NCBI GenBank assembly: GCA_031269335.1
Contig: JAISZI010000008.1
Coordinates: 1-46,054, forward strand
DNA length: 46,054 nt
From: Puniceicoccales bacterium
GTDB taxonomy: Bacteria > Verrucomicrobiota > Verrucomicrobiia > Opitutales > UBA953
Direction of reading: 5' to 3'
Shown: one piece after another, positions 43,773 to 46,054 of the stretch
Position numbering within the stretch: position 1 is the stretch's first letter
Layout: every line of letters begins with the position of its first letter
Translations under genes and position numbers: made by a program
Notes under the pieces: generated by a model
Told to the model about the DNA's origin: nothing
Database searches by the model: none
The model's input: the letters and a program-made list of their open reading frames with translations, nothing else

Positions 43773-43960
43773 TAAAAGCGTATAAATTGTTTGGCGGCAA
43801 TCGGAGAATAAGAACCCAGCAGCATAGAGATGAAAAAATGAGACAAGAAAACCAAGACATCCCCAATCAAGTAAGAGAATGTGATAGTTTTCGCAAAAAA
43901 AACATTGATAGGAGAAATTTTCATTTTACGAGTATTGAAGTCCGGTTCAGAATCAAACAT
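43769..43960 (-). CDS. Small membrane protein (N-terminal part of a possible split gene)
   Basis: A 63-residue ORF; an internal ATG at 43924 gives 51 residues (MKISPINVFFAKTITFSYL...). One or two hydrophobic segments (FSYLIGDVLVFLSHFFISML) end just before the stop, after which the next ORF continues with another membrane segment in a different frame. Together they would make a two-TM protein with a cytoplasmic beta domain. AT-rich, no recognised family. Confidence 0.4.
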   Translation of the reverse strand: MFDSEPDFNTRKMKISPINVFFAKTITFSYLIGDVLVFLSHFFISMLLGSYSPIAAKQFIRFY

Positions 43961-44038
43961 TCAACAGGAGACAACCGCCGCAGAGACGAGAAAAGGGCTT
44001 TTGTGATTTTTCGGAAGATAGTCATTTTGTTGAAAGTG

Positions 44039-44368
44039 TTATTTTGAAAAGCAAACTTCACGCCACGGGATAATAGTCCAACGGGCAAGACTTAACACAC
44101 TGTCCCCCTCAATCGTAAAAAGGAAATAGCGACCTTGAAAGGAACGAAAAGAAATTTTTGTATTTGGATCCAAACAGCTTTGTCCCTTTTTTCTGACGTC
44201 GTGCAAAGCTAACCCGTAGAGGCAGCCCATAACCAAGCAAGCTCCCAAGATTCCGGACACAATGAATATTGTTATTTTTTGGAACATCGTCTTACGATTA
44301 ACGACACGGTTTAGCTTCGCTCGATGGAGAAAAGCCGTAAGTTTGTGAAAACTATATTTTCTGCTCAT
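44039..44368 (-). CDS. Small membrane-anchored or lipoprotein-like protein
   Basis: A 109-residue ORF from the ATG at 44368; an internal ATG at 44287 gives 82 residues and starts right at a hydrophobic segment FIVSGILGACLVMGCLYGLA, which could be a membrane anchor or, with LVMGC, a lipoprotein signal. The soluble part ends SFQGRYFLFTIEGDSVLSLA-RWTIIPW, beta-strand like. AT-rich and on the same strand as the neighbouring small ORFs. Not recognised. Confidence 0.45.
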   Translation of the reverse strand: MSRKYSFHKLTAFLHRAKLNRVVNRKTMFQKITIFIVSGILGACLVMGCLYGLALHDVRKKGQSCLDPNTKISFRSFQGRYFLFTIEGDSVLSLARWTIIPWREVCFSK

Positions 44369-44499
44369 TTTGAATGTGGTGGATTTTGGTTTGTTTGTGT
44401 GTGAAAGTGCTCTGTCCGACATTCGCTATGCGAAAATTTTTTCCTTGCGCACACGTTTAACTTCGTGACGATGTCCCTTTTCTTCAAACCACCCTTACT

Positions 44500-45759
44500 G
44501 TGGAAACCATCATTCCAGTAAACATCGAAAACCTTTTGCGCAACCAAGGCGTGGAGTCGGTGCGCGTCGAGTTTAAGGCAAGTTGGGACGCCGAGACCAC
44601 TGGGGCGCAAATCCTGCGAACGATTTGTGCTTTCGCCAACGATTTTCAGAACCTTAACGGCGGCTACATCGTCGTCGGTATTGCGGAGCGCGACGGACGT
44701 GCCATTCTGCCACCGGTCGGACTTTCCGACAGGGAACTCGATGCCGCGCAAAAATGGCTCGCAGGAAATTGCAACCGAATCGAGCCGGAGTATCACCCTG
44801 TTTTTTCTCCCGAAACCTACGAAGGCAGAAACCTTCTTGTTCTTTGGTGCCCGGCGAGTGACATCCGCCCGCATCAAGCACCGGAAAACCACGAAGCAAA
44901 AGCAAAGAAGTTCTATATTCGCATCGGCGCACAAACCGTTGACGCCTCCAAACACGGGCACCTGCAACAACTTATCGAACTTACCGCACGCATCCCATTT
45001 GACGACCGCCGCTCGCATTCCGCCACCACAGACGCGCTGCGTTTGGCGAAGGTGCGCGAGTTTTTACACGATATAAAAAGCGGACTTCTTTCCCAAGAGG
45101 ACGCCAAGACTCTTTACCGGCAACTGAAAATAGCTGTTTCGATTAACGGGCACGACGCACCCAAAAACATCGGGTTGTTAATGTTTAGCGACGACTCCGG
45201 AGCGTGGTTTCGCAACTCGCACATCGAAATAGTCCAGTTTCCCAATGGAACCGCTGGCGACATCATAATAGAAAAGGTTTTTCGAGGCGGCATTCACGAA
45301 CAACTAAAAAACGCGTTGCACGAACTCGAAGGACTATCGTCTCTACGCATCGAAAAACAAAAGAAATCATTTCAGGCGAAACATACGGAGAAATACCCGA
45401 TGAGCGCGGTTCGCGAGGCGCTCGTGAACGCAGTCTATCACAAAGGTTATGATTACCCGCCGGAGCCAATAAAAGTCTATCTCTATCCCGACCGAATGGA
45501 AATAACAAGTTACCCCGGACCAATGCCGGGGATAAATCACGAACACTTCTTGCCCAATGCGATTATGCCGCTCGTCCCCGCAAGAAACAGACGCATTGGC
45601 GAGTTCCTAAAAGAACTCGAACTCGCCGAAAGCCGAGGAACCGGTCTCTCAAAAATCCACAGGTCAATGCACGACAACGGCTCTCCACCGCCTACATTCG
45701 ACTTCGACGAAAACCGCTCCTATTTTCGTGTGACACTCCCCGCAAAAACAGCCGAATAA
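44500..45759 (+). CDS. AlbA_2/Schlafen-type putative ATP-binding protein
   Basis: A 419-residue protein starting at GTG. The N-terminal domain (about 5-150) is AlbA_2 (formerly AAA_4): VRVEFKASWDAETTGAQILR, TICAFANDFQNLNGGYIVVG. The C-terminal part has an HATPase_c_4-like block: SAVREALVNAVYHKGYDYPP, IKVYLYPDRMEITSYPGPMP and RNRRIGEFLKELELAESRGT-GLSKI. Such proteins are annotated as transcriptional regulators or ATPase-like and often occur in accessory and defence islands; the biochemical role is unsettled. It is transcribed divergently from the small AT-rich ORFs and ends next to the terminal palindrome array. Confidence 0.88.
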   Translation: METIIPVNIENLLRNQGVESVRVEFKASWDAETTGAQILRTICAFANDFQNLNGGYIVVGIAERDGRAILPPVGLSDRELDAAQKWLAGNCNRIEPEYHPVFSPETYEGRNLLVLWCPASDIRPHQAPENHEAKAKKFYIRIGAQTVDASKHGHLQQLIELTARIPFDDRRSHSATTDALRLAKVREFLHDIKSGLLSQEDAKTLYRQLKIAVSINGHDAPKNIGLLMFSDDSGAWFRNSHIEIVQFPNGTAGDIIIEKVFRGGIHEQLKNALHELEGLSSLRIEKQKKSFQAKHTEKYPMSAVREALVNAVYHKGYDYPPEPIKVYLYPDRMEITSYPGPMPGINHEHFLPNAIMPLVPARNRRIGEFLKELELAESRGTGLSKIHRSMHDNGSPPPTFDFDENRSYFRVTLPAKTAE

Positions 45760-45834
45760 ATGTCAGCAAGCGGCTCCAATTGAAGCATAGGGGCACGCGC
45801 CTTCAGAGGCTCTGTTTTTGAGGTTTTCCAAATA

Positions 45835-46049
45835 CCCAGGGCGTTGCCCTGGGCTATGTTAGAGCTGCCCCTTTGGGGCGAAGAAATGCACCCACCACCC
45901 GCACCAACGGCGCATCCTAATGCCAGCTCAGGGCAACGCCCTGGGGAAGGGAGAGGCAGGAAAAGAAAGCCCCAAAGGGGCGGATCCAAGTTAGCCCAGG
46001 GCAACGCCCTGGGTTTTGGCAACCACATTAACCATAGCCCCAAAGGGGC
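45835..46049. repeat. Alternating array of two palindromes (P1/P2)
   Basis: P1, CCCAGGGCgttGCCCTGGG, occurs at 45835-45853, 45927-45945 (CTC at the first three bases) and 45995-46013; P2, GCCCCtttGGGGC or its complement, at 45867-45879, 45969-45981 and 46037-46049. The order is P1-P2-P1-P2-P1-P2, the first pair with gtt/ttt loops and the later pairs with aac/aaa loops, i.e. in the opposite orientation. A stretch at 45890-45917 (CACCCACCACCCGCACCAAC then GGCGCATCC) matches the repeat block at 18.6 kb. The array reaches the window end. Confidence 0.85.
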
Positions 46050-46054
46050 GGCTC

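Noticed and set aside
45720-46043. A 107-codon - strand ORF rich in Pro, Gly and Leu
   Set aside because: It is made of translated P1/P2 palindromes and overlaps the end of the AlbA_2 gene.

Overview
The window is bacterial chromosome of mixed base composition. Most of it is fairly GC-rich housekeeping and metabolic sequence; two stretches, about 19.0-22.3 kb and 43.4-44.4 kb, are clearly AT-richer and look like accessory DNA. Most starts lack an obvious Shine-Dalgarno sequence. The gene mix (RNase Y, class I fumarase with E. coli-type cysteines, a GYF/zinc-ribbon pair beside guaA, rhamnose catabolism, a giant YD-repeat protein, LOS-type glycosyltransferases) suggests a Gram-negative member of the PVC group, possibly Verrucomicrobiota (Opitutales-like). 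That placement is inference from gene content and style, not a database result.

Layout: (1) 0-3.3 kb: a cut-off gene end, then a leftward frr-(small membrane ORF)-sucC-sucD group. (2) 3.5-8.6 kb: rightward feoA-feoB, a secreted nitroreductase, a FAD oxidoreductase and a secreted thioredoxin-like protein preceded by two imperfect direct repeats. (3) 8.7-13.0 kb: L-rhamnose genes rhaA, an MFS permease and rhaD, preceded by a strong hairpin and followed by an SPFH protein; no rhamnulokinase or regulator gene is present. (4) 13.0-18.5 kb: an EntS-like MFS exporter, a MalY/PatB aminotransferase, tRNA-Pro(CGG), class I fumarase and an SDR.

(5) 18.5-28.4 kb is the most interesting region: a leftward 2122-residue RHS/YD-repeat protein with a variable AT-rich C-terminal tip, followed by a TPR protein with a signal peptide, a lipoprotein, and an ATGA-coupled pair (a small protein with an H-N-C motif and a two-TM peptide). 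This looks like a polymorphic-toxin locus with downstream accessory or immunity cassettes. It is bracketed by members of a palindromic repeat family in opposite orientations (three at 18.5-18.9 kb, one at 28.3 kb).

(6) 28.4-34.7 kb: argS with a low-molecular-weight phosphatase, tRNA-Arg(CCT), and three glycosyltransferases (GT2, GT4, GT25). The GT2 gene carries a run of ten G in its coding sequence, a candidate phase-variation switch. (7) 34.1-41.5 kb: a leftward group rny-GYF protein-zinc-ribbon membrane protein-guaA-HIT-GT25-GT4, and divergent guaB; both GMP-branch enzymes of purine synthesis (GuaA and GuaB) are thus encoded close together. (8) 41.5-46.05 kb: a DevA-type ABC ATPase without its permease, an XRE regulator, a decayed N-terminal fragment of glutamate synthase (gltB), small AT-rich membrane-protein ORFs, an AlbA_2/Schlafen-type ATPase-like protein, and an alternating array of two palindromes at the window end.
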